A DNA stretch of 64,000 nt from Salvia splendens (lineage: Eukaryota > Streptophyta > Magnoliopsida > Lamiales > Lamiaceae), in NCBI RefSeq assembly GCF_004379255.2, contig NC_056052.1, positions 7,006,001 through 7,070,000 of the forward strand, given 5' to 3'. How positions within the stretch are numbered: position 1 is the stretch's first letter; each line of letters starts with the position of its first letter. The position numbers and the translations under genes were made by a program. Shown here piece after piece: positions 38,514 to 48,613 of this stretch. The notes under the pieces were generated by a model. That model saw only the letters and a program-made list of their open reading frames with translations. It was not told the DNA's origin and did no database searches.

Positions 38514-41500
38514 ATGAGTATAGTTAGGCTTGTTTTAGTTTGTTTTAGTTTCTCTGCGGTGTTCGGGCAGCTCCCGTCTCGGGACTCTCTATCGTTGCTC
38601 GAATTCAAGAAAGGAATCAGGCATGATCCGACAGGTTATGTGCTTGGTTCTTGGAGCAATGAGTCCAATAAGAATGTGAAGGGGTGTCCATCTTGGAATG
38701 GGGTAATCTGTGGTAGTAGTGGTGATGTCATAGGCATTGTTCTTGACAATCTTGGCTTGTCTGCAGATGTGGATTTGAGTGTGTTAGCAAATCTCACAAA
38801 GCTTGAAAAGCTTTCAATTGCAAACAATTCAATCTCTGGGAAGTTGCCTGAGAATATCAGCAGTTTCAAGAAACTCTTGCATTTAGATGTTTCAAGCAAT
38901 CTGTTTTACTCCTCATTGCCATCAGAGATAGGCAAACTACCCCGGCTACAGAGTCTCTCGCTTGCTGGAAACAATTTCTCTGGCTCGATTCCTGACACGA
39001 TTGCTGGACTCACCTCTATCCGTTCGTTGGACCTGAGCAACAACTCCCTATCCGGGCCACTACCGTTGTCTCTAGCAAGGCTGGAAGGCTTAGTTTATCT
39101 CAATCTTTCATCGAACGCCTTCGTGAAAGGCATACCAAAAGGGTTTGAGATGATGAGTGAACTTGATGTGATTGATTTCCATGGAAATATGCTTGATGGT
39201 GAACTTTCTCCAGAGCTTTTGCTACTCACCACAGCTAGTTATGTTGATTTTAGTGGCAATTTGCTTGTGAGTTCTGCTAAAGACCAGGAGAAGTTTCTAC
39301 GGGGCGTCTCTCCATCCATGAAGCACCTGAATCTCAGCCACAACCGGTTCACTGGATCAAACATTGGTGGTGGCGTCCCTGAGGCTTTTGGAAGCTTGAA
39401 GGTCTTGGATTTGAGCTACAATCAGCTCTCTGGGGAGCTGCCGGGCTTCAGCTTCGTGTATGATCTTGAAGTGCTTAAACTTGGTAGTAATATGTTTACT
39501 GGTTCGTTCCCTAACGGGCTTTTAAAAGGCGACTCATTGGTGCTGACAGAGTTGGACTTGAGCTGCAACAACCTCTCAGGTATTCACATCAAAACCTATC
39601 TTTCATTTCATTTGTTCATATCTTCATCAATGAGGCCTACTTAAATGAGTGTTTCTTGTGATGATGTTGATTTAATTGACAGGTTCACTTAGTGTTATTA
39701 CATCAACTACGTTGCAAATCCTTAATGTTTCCTCGAATGTGCTTTCTGGTGAACTTCCACTCTCGACTGGAAGCTGTGCTGTTGTTGATCTCTCGAATAA
39801 CCTTTTGGAGGGAGACTTGAATAGGATGCTGAAATGGGGAAACGTGGAAGTCGTCGATCTCAGCCAAAACCGGCTGGGAGGGTCTATACCGGAGGTGACT
39901 GCTCAATTCTTGCGTCTGCATCACCTGAATCTGTCACACAATTCTTTAAACGGGTCTCTTCCAGAAGCTATCACGTCGTTTCATAAACTCGTGACACTTG
40001 ATCTCAGCTTCAATCAGTTGGATGGACCTCTTTTAACCACTCTTTTAACATCACCAACTCTTGCAGAACTTCACCTGCATAGTAATAAGCTTTCTGGTGG
40101 TATTGATCTTTCGCCTTTCTCTGGCGGATCGAGTCTTCAAATTCTCGACCTCTCGAGTAACCACCTCAACGGCCACTTCCCCGAGGGGTTCGGATTGTTT
40201 TCTGGACTTGAAGTGCTCAATCTCGGACGAAACAATCTCAGTGGCTCAGTGCCTGCTTCAATTTGTAACCTCACTGGCCTAAACTCATTGGATCTTTCTG
40301 AAAATCATTTAAGTGGTCCACTTCCTAGTAATCTATCTAGTAATCTCCAAAGTCTCAACGTCTCGTACAATGATCTCTCTGGCGTCGTCCCAGAAAATCT
40401 GAGGAGGTTCCCTCAATCTTCGTTTTACCCGGGGAATTCTCAGCTGCAGTTCCCTAATCCACCTAGTTCCAGTAATGCTACTACTTCAGGAAATGGAAGC
40501 AGGAACCATTTGAGTATGGCTATTAAGATTGCAATCATATCTGCTTGTGTTGTTTCTCTGATCATCCTGATCCTTCTTGCTGTTTTCATTCTTCACAAAC
40601 GCAAATCAAGAAGGCGTTCCCCACATGTCAGGAGCAAAGACTCTAGGGGTTTGTACTCTCCGAGCTTTTCTGGCTTTGGTGGAACGGACCGTGCTAGTGG
40701 CTTGGTCGTCTCAGCAGAGGATGTCATAACACCGCAAAAGGGATCAATTTCCGACAAAGTTACCCCAGACGAGAAAACAGCAGCAGCAACCAGCTTCTCC
40801 TCCTCGAAGAACAGCAACTTGTCGTGGTCACCCGAATCTGGTGATTCATTCTCTGCAGAAAACATTTCAAGATTGGATGTAAAGTCTCCTGAGAGATTGG
40901 GTGGTGAGCTGACCTTTCTAGATGAAATGGTTTCATTCACGTCCGAGGAGCTGTCAAGGGCCCCGGCTGAAGTCCTGGGGAGGAGCAGCCACGGGACTTC
41001 CTACAAGGCGAGCCTGGATAACGGGCTTTTGCTGACTGTGAAATGGCTGAGGGAAGGAGTTGCAAAGCAGAGAAAAGAATTTGCTAGAGAAACTAAGAAA
41101 TTTGCCAACATCAGACATCCAAATGTGGTTGGCTTGAGAGGCTACTACTGGGGTCCAACGCAGCACGAGAAGCTTATCCTCTCCGACTACATATCTCCTG
41201 GCAATCTTGCAAGCTTCCTATACGGTACTGCCAATCGATCAACCCCTAATTGCTTATCGTTTTACAACTCGTTGTGCTGCTGAAGTACCTCAAATAAGCA
41301 TGCCATGTTAAAGCCTACTTATCATTCAATCAAGTGTTCATGTCTCATTGTGAAACAAATCAAGATTGCTTTGTGTTAGTACTTGCTCTTGCACTGTTTG
41401 AGTTGTTAGGAATGACCTGTTTTTGGTTGCTAGAAATGCTACATTTTCTGTCTTTGAATGAAAAAGTGGCATATGTTGTTTTCCTAACTAGTTTTCTGAT

Positions 41501-42093
41501 TAGCAGATCGGCCGGGGAGAAAAGGCGCCCCGTTGAGCTGGACTCAGAGGCTGAAAATAGCTGTTGATGTTGCGCGCGGCCTCAACTATCTCCATTTTGA
41601 CCGCGCCATCCCACACGGGAACCTCAAGCCCAGAAACATCCTCCTAGACGGGCCTGATCTAAATGCGCGAGTTGCTGACTACTGCCTGCACCGTCTGATG
41701 ACTCAGTCAGGCACCCTGGAGCAGATTCTTGATGCCGGTGTGCTAGGGTACAGAGCACCGGAGCTGGCAGCATCGAAGAAGCCCGTCCCCACGTTCAAGT
41801 CGGATGTGTACGCCTTTGGGGTGATCATGCTGGAGCTGCTAACTGGTAAAAGTGCGGGCGATGTGGTATCGGGCGAGGATGGAGGGGTCGACTTGACGGA
41901 TTGGGTTCGGGTGAGGGTGGGCCAAGGCCGGGGAGCAGAGTGCATCGAGGCTGCATTGGGACCGGAGACGAGTGGCAACCCTGCAGTGGAGAAAGGGGTG
42001 AAGGAGGTTGTTAGTATAGCATTGAGGTGTATAAAGTCTGTTTCTGAGAGGCCTGGAATCAAGACTGTGTATGAGGATCTTTCATCAATCTAG
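38514..42093 (+). CDS. GHR1: LRR receptor-like pseudokinase GHR1, three exons
   Basis: Guard Cell Hydrogen Peroxide-Resistant 1 is a plasma-membrane LRR receptor-like protein needed for stomatal closure and activation of the SLAC1 anion channel. Exons are 38514-39579, 39683-41224 and 41507-42093, giving 1,064 residues (Arabidopsis about 1,053). The order is: signal peptide (about 1-19), LRRNT_2 domain with the Cys of KGCPSWNGVICG, about 20 LRRs, a transmembrane segment (IAIISACVVSLIILILLAVF, about 665-690), a Ser-rich juxtamembrane region, then the kinase-like domain. The Lys of LTVKW is kept. The catalytic loop reads HGNLKPRN, not HRD, and the DFG position reads DYC, so catalysis is unlikely; GHR1 is a known pseudokinase. 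The C-terminus SERPGIKTVYEDLSSI matches the family. A full-length copia element begins about 350 bp downstream. Confidence 0.95.
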
Positions 42094-42441
42094 TTTTGGT
42101 TTTTAATTCTTTGTAATTCTTCATGTTTGGATCAACTTACTTCCTTAGTTGTGATATTTGTAGACAATAATTTTTTGTGGAAATCTTTGTGAGAAATGCA
42201 GCATGTCAGATATACAAGCAAATTCAAATTAAGAAAGTGAGACTATGACAATCTGATACTATCTTTTTCTTCTTCTTCTGATTTGGAAAAATTAGACTTT
42301 CAAAATATAGTGCAAACCTTAACATCATATTTGTAAAACTTCTACTAATCATAATGACTTTAGCATAAAAGAATAATGCCCCATGCACCCATAAAAGAAT
42401 GAATTTCTCATACCTTTACTCCATTATTCCATCACTCTTTA
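42094..42441 (+). other. GHR1 3' region
   Basis: The presumed 3' UTR and flank, ending at the copia insertion with target duplication CTTTA at 42437-42441. Part of the GHR1 terminator region may now lie beyond the insertion. Confidence 0.4.
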
Positions 42442-43068
42442 TGTTGGGATTCAATACGCACAAGACTTTCACCCACTCAGGTGAATCACACACACACTCA
42501 CAGTTGTATGATAACTCACAATGCAGAAGAACACACACTCACACTTAGAGTATCGAAGATGGTAATCTTGGAGAGAAAACTTGAAAACTCTTTATTGACT
42601 TTCACTACTAACTACGTACATGGTTTTGAGCTATTTAAAGCTCTACAATCAAGTAGCAACTGCTACTAACTAACTACAAGAAGAATCAAGAAAGCAAGAA
42701 GAATAACTGCTACATCTCGGCTAACTAACTGCTGCACCAACGGCTAGTTTCTCTAGGCCGAACTTTCTTCTCGGTTCAAGACCGAACTGTTGCTTCTTCT
42801 TTTTCGGCTCAAGACGAACTCTATTCTTGACTCAAGACCGAACTTTCTTTTCGGCTCACAACCGAGCACTCTCTTCGGCTCACAACCGAGCTCCCTTCTC
42901 GGTTCACAAACCGAACTCCTTTCTCGGTACACAAACCGAACTCCTTTGCTTCTCGGCTCAAGACCAACTGTCTTCTCGGCTCAAAGCCGAACTCAAAGCC
43001 GAGCTCAAAGCCGAGCTTCCTTCTTCTTCTCTTCTTCTTCCAACTGAAATGAGCACTCCATTATTACA
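42442..43068 (-). repeat. 3' LTR of copia element 2
   Basis: 627 bp; on the minus strand it begins TGTAATAATGG and ends CCCAACA. Its part at about 42750-43015 is an array of CGGTTC...GAACCG and CGGCTC...GAGCCG hairpin words. The last codons of gag-pol overlap it (stop at 42958). Confidence 0.95.
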
Positions 43069-46000
43069 ATTCTCCACCTGAGGGCTCATCTCAGTTCTCG
43101 CACAAACATTGATCAACTTCTTGCAATGATCAAACTTGTCTCTACTTAGAGATTTAGTTAGCATATCTGCCGGATTGTGCAAGGTGTTAATCTTAACCAC
43201 CTTCACCCTTCCCCTTTCAATCTCATCTCTAATAAAGTGCAACTTTATGTCTATATGCTTGCTCCTTTCATGGAAACCCGGATGTTTAGCCAAGCATATA
43301 GCTGAGCTGCTGTCACAATGAATCACCATTGTTTCTTGGTCAAAACCAAAATCAGAAATTACTCCCTGGATCCAAAAGCTCTCCTGTACAGCTGCAGTGA
43401 GAGCTATATACTCTGATTCTGTAGTTGAGAGAGCAACTACACTCTGCAGACCTGATTTCCAACTGATCACAGTTCCAAACATGGTGAACAAATAACCTGT
43501 TTGAGACTTTCTGGTGTCCAGATTTGCAGCATAGTCTGCATCACAATACCCCTGCACAACCTCCTCAGATCCACCTTCCCAGCCATTGAACACAATCCCC
43601 CAGTCCTTAGTTGACTTCATGTACCTCAATATCCATTTAAGAGCATTCCAATGCTCCTTCCCTGGGTCTGCCATGTATCTGCTAGTCACTGAGATAGCAT
43701 GAGCAAGATCTGGTCTTGTACAAATCATAGTGTACATGATACTCCCAACAACACTAGCATAAGGGATAGCCTCCATCTCATCAGTCTCTTGCTTAGTTTT
43801 AGGAGCTTGTTCCTTTGATAATCTGAAACTCTGGGACAAGGGTGTTGAGGCAGGTTTAGCATTCTCCATTCTGAATCTCTGCATAACTTTGTCAATATAA
43901 TCAGTTTGCAGCATCCACAGCTTCTTGCAGCCTCTATCTCTCTGAATATGTATGCCTAGGATCTTCCTTGACTCTCCTAGATCCTTCATTTCAAAGCTCG
44001 ACTTCAGATCTTGTTTAACTTTCTGAATTTCTGTCATAGAAGGGCCTGCAAGTAGCATATCATCCACATAGAGTAATAGGTAGGCAATGGGAGTCCTGCC
44101 TGCCTTCTTGATGTAAATACAATCATCATATTCTGACTTGGAGAAGCCAATCTTCTTCATCTGTGCATCAAACTTCTTATTCCACTGTCTAGGACTTTGC
44201 TTAAGTCCATAAAGGCTTTTCTGTAGCAGGCACACCTTGCCTTCTTCTCCAGTCTTCACATAGCCCTCGGGCTGTTCCATAAAGATAGTCTCCTCTAGAT
44301 CCCCATTGAGGAAGGCTGTCTTCACATCAAGCTGTTGTAGCTCCCAGTCTAGCTGGTTCACAACTGCCAACAAGATCCTAATCGAAGTGTGCTTAACAAC
44401 TGGAGCAAATACTTCATTGAAATCAATTCCTTCTTGCTGTGTGAAGCCCCTAGCCACCAGCCTTGCCTTGAATCTGATTCTATCTTTATCAGTGGTCTCA
44501 ATCTTTTTCTTAAACAACCACTTACAACTGATCAGCCTCCTTTCTTTTCCATCTGTAGTCAGTCTGGATTTATCCACCAAAATCCATGTTTTGTTCTTGA
44601 GTAAAGATTCCATTTCCTCATTCATGGCTTCAATCCACCTTTCTCTGTCTTTACTCTTCATGGCTTCTTTATATGTGAGAGGATCTGCAATATCAATGCC
44701 CTCAGCAGCACAAAGTGCATAGTAGACCACATCAGAAAACCTTTCAGGTGGTCTTGTATTTCTTCTGCCTCTATCTCTTGCTATCTGGTACTCTCTGGCA
44801 GAATCTGCTGTAGGCTCATCAATTTTTCTACCTCGAGCTAGAGCACCATCATCCTCTGGTTCAGACTCACTTTCTGAGTCAGAGGCTCCACCTGCTCCTT
44901 GGCAAAGTCCCACTGGCTCCACCTTGAGGAAATCACTCTCAACTTCATTGGAGTCCAGCTTCCTTTTTAAGTATGGCATCTGATCCTCCAAGAACACAAC
45001 ATCCCTACTCACCACCACCTTCTGCCTACCAGGCTCAATGCACCAGAGCCTATACCCCTTAACACCCCTCTGATACCCCAGCAATATGCATTTTAGAGCC
45101 CTAGCCTCAAGCTTACTTTGCCTAGCATGAGCATAGGCTGCACACCCAAACACCTTGTATTTTGAGTAGTCACTATGGGCTCCATACCACATGTAATCAG
45201 GAGTCTCAGACTTAAGGGCAGTAGATGGACACTTATTTATGAGATAGGCTGCTGTATACACAGCCTCTCCCCAAAATCTGTTGCTCAGACCAGAACTGAG
45301 TAACAAGCACCTTACTCTCTCTAGGATAGTCCTATTCATCCTCTCCACAACACCATTTTGCTGGGGGTTACCAGGAACAGTGCGGTGCCTCTTCATACCC
45401 TTCTCTTTGCAAAACAGATCAAACTCAGTAGACAGGAATTCCAAGCCATTGTCAGTTCTTAGGCATTTAACACTCCTTCCCTTCTCTAGCTCCACCTCTT
45501 TACACCATATCTTGAATTTTGTGAATGTCTCTGATTTTTCTTTCAGTATATACACCCACAGTTTCCTAGTGTAGTCATCAATAATAGCAAGGTAGTATTT
45601 CCCACCACCAATTGAGCTTACAGGTGAAGGGCCCCAGAGATCACTGTGTATGTAGTCTAATGGGGCTGTAGAAGAGTGAATACCTGTAGGATAGGGTGCC
45701 TTCTTTGCTTTTCCAAGTATACACTGCTCACAGGGGTCCATCTTGTTGAAATCTCCAGAGATCAGGCCCTTCTTGATGAGTTCTTTCAAGCTTCCTTCTG
45801 CTGGATGGCCCAATCTCTTGTGCCATAGCATTATGGAATCATCTGACACTGCATTGCTTTCTCCATCAACAGCCTTAGCCTTCAGATAATAGAGAATGTG
45901 CTCTCTGTCAGCCTCCATCATCACTGCATTCCCAGATTTCACAAGCATCTTTCCCTGACTCATCAATATGGTGAATCCTTTCTCCTCCAGCATTCCCAAT

Positions 46001-47082
46001 GAGATGAGATTTCTTTTCACTTCCGGAATATACCTCACCCCAGTTAGGATCTTTATAGAGCCATCTTGCAAACTTAGCTTCACTTTCCCTATCCCTTTGA
46101 TCTGACACACATGGTTATTTCCAAGAACTACAGTCCCTGATGCTTCCTGAAGTTCATGAAACCAAGATTTGTTGGGGCACATATGGAAGCTGCACCCTGA
46201 GTCCATTATCCACCTGTGACTGATCCCATTATCACTTACATTCATAAGTTGAGCAGGGGGATCAGTACTCTCTACACAATCAGAAGTGTTGTGGCCCTCA
46301 GAGGCTAGTTTTCTCTTCCAGGCATGGCAGTCCTTCTTCAAGTGCCCTGGTTTCTTGCACCAAAAACATGCTCTGGTTTCCTTCTGAGCATCAGAACTTG
46401 AGGGTTTAGAGCCCTCAAACTTTTTCTTGAAGTTCTGTTTTTTGAACTTCTTCACATTCAAGGCCTCTGCTGCTTGAACATTGGAGCTTGCAGAGCTTCT
46501 GCTGGTAGTCTTCTGGAGTTCCTTAGCCATCAAGGCCGAGTAGACTTCTGCATAGGTGATAGGCTTATCTCTGCCATAGATAATTGCATCACTCAACTGG
46601 TCATACGAGCTAGGCAAGGCATTCAATGTAAGAATGGCCTTGTCTTCATCTGAAATTTTAACATCCACAGAGCCCAGATCATCAATGATCTTATTGAACT
46701 CCTCCAACTGCTCTATGATAGATTTTTCACCAGAAAAACTATAGGCATAGAGCCTCTTCTTGAGATACAGCCGGTTAGCCAAAGATTTTGCCAGGTAAAC
46801 TTCATCTAACCTGTTCAAGATCTCCACCGCAGTCTTGGCTTCTTGAACTTCCCTCAAGACCTTATCTCCAAGGCACAGAATCACTGCAGAATGTGCCTTG
46901 AGCTGCATCTCCTCCATCTTTGCCTGAGCTTTATCATCAAGCATTGGAGCCTTTCCTTTCTCTTCTGTATTTGCAAGAACTGCGGCCAAGCCTTGTTGAA
47001 TCAAGACCGCCTTCATCTTCATCTTCCACAGGCTATAATCATTCTTGCCTGTGAACTTTTCTGCATCAAGCCTTGCTGCCAT
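42958..47082 (-). CDS. Copia gag-pol polyprotein, apparently intact
   Basis: 1,374 residues in one frame. The order is: gag (UBN2 type, from MAARLDAEKFTGKN), zinc knuckle CFWCKKPGHLKKDC, protease with DSG (WIMDSGCSFHMC), GAG-pre-integrase (LWHKRLGHPAEGS), integrase core with the D-D-E residues in HSDLWGP, RTDNGLEF and NGVVERMN, reverse transcriptase with YVDDMLLAG, and RNase H (GYCDADYAANLDTRKS). The arrangement PR-INT-RT-RH is diagnostic of copia; the N-terminus is like the TNT1/Tork group, which I infer from memory. The C-terminus reads into the LTR and ends with a short Ser/Ala/Leu repeat encoded by the LTR hairpin array. No stop or frame shift is seen. Confidence 0.96.
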   Translation of the reverse strand: MAARLDAEKFTGKNDYSLWKMKMKAVLIQQGLAAVLANTEEKGKAPMLDDKAQAKMEEMQLKAHSAVILCLGDKVLREVQEAKTAVEILNRLDEVYLAKSLANRLYLKKRLYAYSFSGEKSIIEQLEEFNKIIDDLGSVDVKISDEDKAILTLNALPSSYDQLSDAIIYGRDKPITYAEVYSALMAKELQKTTSRSSASSNVQAAEALNVKKFKKQNFKKKFEGSKPSSSDAQKETRACFWCKKPGHLKKDCHAWKRKLASEGHNTSDCVESTDPPAQLMNVSDNGISHRWIMDSGCSFHMCPNKSWFHELQEASGTVVLGNNHVCQIKGIGKVKLSLQDGSIKILTGVRYIPEVKRNLISLGMLEEKGFTILMSQGKMLVKSGNAVMMEADREHILYYLKAKAVDGESNAVSDDSIMLWHKRLGHPAEGSLKELIKKGLISGDFNKMDPCEQCILGKAKKAPYPTGIHSSTAPLDYIHSDLWGPSPVSSIGGGKYYLAIIDDYTRKLWVYILKEKSETFTKFKIWCKEVELEKGRSVKCLRTDNGLEFLSTEFDLFCKEKGMKRHRTVPGNPQQNGVVERMNRTILERVRCLLLSSGLSNRFWGEAVYTAAYLINKCPSTALKSETPDYMWYGAHSDYSKYKVFGCAAYAHARQSKLEARALKCILLGYQRGVKGYRLWCIEPGRQKVVVSRDVVFLEDQMPYLKRKLDSNEVESDFLKVEPVGLCQGAGGASDSESESEPEDDGALARGRKIDEPTADSAREYQIARDRGRRNTRPPERFSDVVYYALCAAEGIDIADPLTYKEAMKSKDRERWIEAMNEEMESLLKNKTWILVDKSRLTTDGKERRLISCKWLFKKKIETTDKDRIRFKARLVARGFTQQEGIDFNEVFAPVVKHTSIRILLAVVNQLDWELQQLDVKTAFLNGDLEETIFMEQPEGYVKTGEEGKVCLLQKSLYGLKQSPRQWNKKFDAQMKKIGFSKSEYDDCIYIKKAGRTPIAYLLLYVDDMLLAGPSMTEIQKVKQDLKSSFEMKDLGESRKILGIHIQRDRGCKKLWMLQTDYIDKVMQRFRMENAKPASTPLSQSFRLSKEQAPKTKQETDEMEAIPYASVVGSIMYTMICTRPDLAHAISVTSRYMADPGKEHWNALKWILRYMKSTKDWGIVFNGWEGGSEEVVQGYCDADYAANLDTRKSQTGYLFTMFGTVISWKSGLQSVVALSTTESEYIALTAAVQESFWIQGVISDFGFDQETMVIHCDSSSAICLAKHPGFHERSKHIDIKLHFIRDEIERGRVKVVKINTLHNPADMLTKSLSRDKFDHCKKLINVCARTEMSPQVENCNNGVLISVGRRREEEGSSALSSALSSALSREDSWS

Positions 47083-47135
47083 CTCTGAAACCGTTTGATC
47101 CTCTGCAAATCAGCTTCAATATCCCCTTCCCACAG

Positions 47136-47144
47136 ACGGCGCCA
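47136..47144 (-). promoter_or_regulatory. Primer-binding site of copia element 2
   Basis: On the minus strand it reads TGGCGCCGT, a 9-nt complement to the 3' end (with CCA) of tRNA-Asp as encoded at 15301-15372. Most plant copia elements use initiator tRNA-Met instead; copia element 1 in this window does. Confidence 0.7.
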
Positions 47145-47146
47145 CT

Positions 47147-47773
47147 TGTTGGGATTCAATACGCACAAGACTTTCACACACTCAGGTGAATCACACACAC
47201 ACTCACAGTTGTATGATAACTCACAATGCAGAAGAACACACACTCACACTTAGAGTATCGAAGATGGTAATCTTGGAGAGAAAACTTGAAAACTCTTTAT
47301 TGACTTTCACTACTAACTACGTACATGGTTTTGAGCTATTTAAAGCTCTACAATCAAGTAGCAACTGCTACTAACTAACTACAAGAAGAATCAAGAAAGC
47401 AAGAAGAATAACTGCTACATCTCGGCTAACTAACTGCTGCACCAACGGCTAGTTTCTCTAGGCCGAACTTTCTTCTCGGTTCAAGACCGAACTGTTGCTT
47501 CTTCTTTTTCGGCTCAAGACGAACTCTATTCTTGACTCAAGACCGAACTTTCTTTTCGGCTCACAACCGAGCACTCTCTTCGGCTCACAACCGAGCTCCC
47601 TTCTCGGTTCACAAACCGAACTCCTTTCTCGGTACACAAACCGAACTCCTTTGCTTCTCGACTCAAGACCAACTGTCTTCTCGGCTCAAAGCCGAACTCA
47701 AAGCCGAGCTCAAAGCCGAGCTTCCTTCTTCTTCTCTTCTTCTTCCAACTGAAATGAGCACTCCATTATTACA
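47147..47773 (-). repeat. 5' LTR of copia element 2
   Basis: 627 bp; the partner of 42442-43068 with two differences. Being upstream on the minus strand, it should carry the element's promoter. Confidence 0.95.
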
Positions 47774-47821
47774 CTTTATTCCTTCAAGATAGACACATCC
47801 AGCCATATTTTATGTTGATAA

Positions 47822-48365
47822 GAGTATTCACAGTGGTTGGCCGATGGAGAGGCCTTCCCTATCGGCCCATCGGCCAACCATTACAAGAAGAAGGAAGGCC
47901 TATCAAAGGCCCTTCCAATATGGCCGTTGGCACGGCCCAGGCCGATCCCAATTTCTTTTTTTATTTTTTATTTTTTTATTTTTGTATTCCATATTTTTTA
48001 ATATAAATACTCCATCCCCTTCATTCCATTTCCCACACCATAATCTTTTTCTTCTCTCATTTTTAATAAATTTTCTCTCTCTAGTTTTATTTAAATTTGC
48101 ATCTCGTTGTATTCTTCTTTTCAATATTGTAATACAACAAAGATTTTTGCGTATTAATATTTTACATTTAAATTTATTTAATTTGATAACATATTAAATA
48201 TAGAAGTGCAAAAAAATTAAAACAAAATAGTGATGACGTGGAAATGAAATGGAAGTGGGATAGGCCCTTTGGAATGGCCCTTCCATTGCAGGGAGATAGA
48301 CCCTTGGGTAAAATGCTGACGTGGAATGGAAGGACCCTTGGAGGGCCCTTCTATTGTGAATGCTC
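47822..48365. mobile_element. PIF/Harbinger-type MITE
   Basis: 544 bp between TAA repeats (47819-47821 and 48366-48368). The ends GAGTATTCACAGTGGTTGG and CCCTTCTATTGTGAATGCTC are inverted repeats of the PIF/Tourist style. The interior is rich in GGCCCTTCC/GGAAGGCC words near both ends. No coding potential. Confidence 0.8.
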
Positions 48366-48613
48366 TAAGTGATAACACATAGTAATATTACATAACAAAA
48401 TAAATGTGTTCATAAAACTTAGAAATAAGAAGCACCAAATTATAAAATCAATACATGTAGAGTACATATAAATTCATAAAAGAGTGATGCATTTATAAAA
48501 TAAAATTTCATCATTTTAAAAATATGAAAGATCATGTAGGGCATTTGTCAGAGTACATGATATAACAATTTGCACTAGCAACTGCTGTCGCTCCAACGCT
48601 ATAGACTTTCAGT

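Larger units (their letters stand above)
42442..47773 (-). mobile_element. Full-length Ty1/copia retrotransposon, young
   Basis: 5,332 bp, flanked by CTTTA direct repeats (42437-42441 and 47774-47778). LTRs of 627 bp at each end differ at only two positions that I can find (near 42473/47178 and 42956/47661), so insertion is very recent. The coding strand is minus. A single uninterrupted gag-pol frame fills the interior. The primer-binding site on the minus strand (complement of 47136-47144, TGGCGCCGT) lies two bases inside the LTR. Confidence 0.97.

Noticed and set aside
42790..43081. 85-codon frames with Leu-Phe-Gly-Ser-Gln-Pro repeats in the LTRs (also at 47495-47792)
   Set aside because: They are the complement of the LTR hairpin-word array and are duplicated only because the LTR is.
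42442..47773. Classification as Ty3/gypsy because of the tRNA-Asp-like primer site
   Set aside because: Domain order is protease-integrase-reverse transcriptase-RNase H, which is copia.
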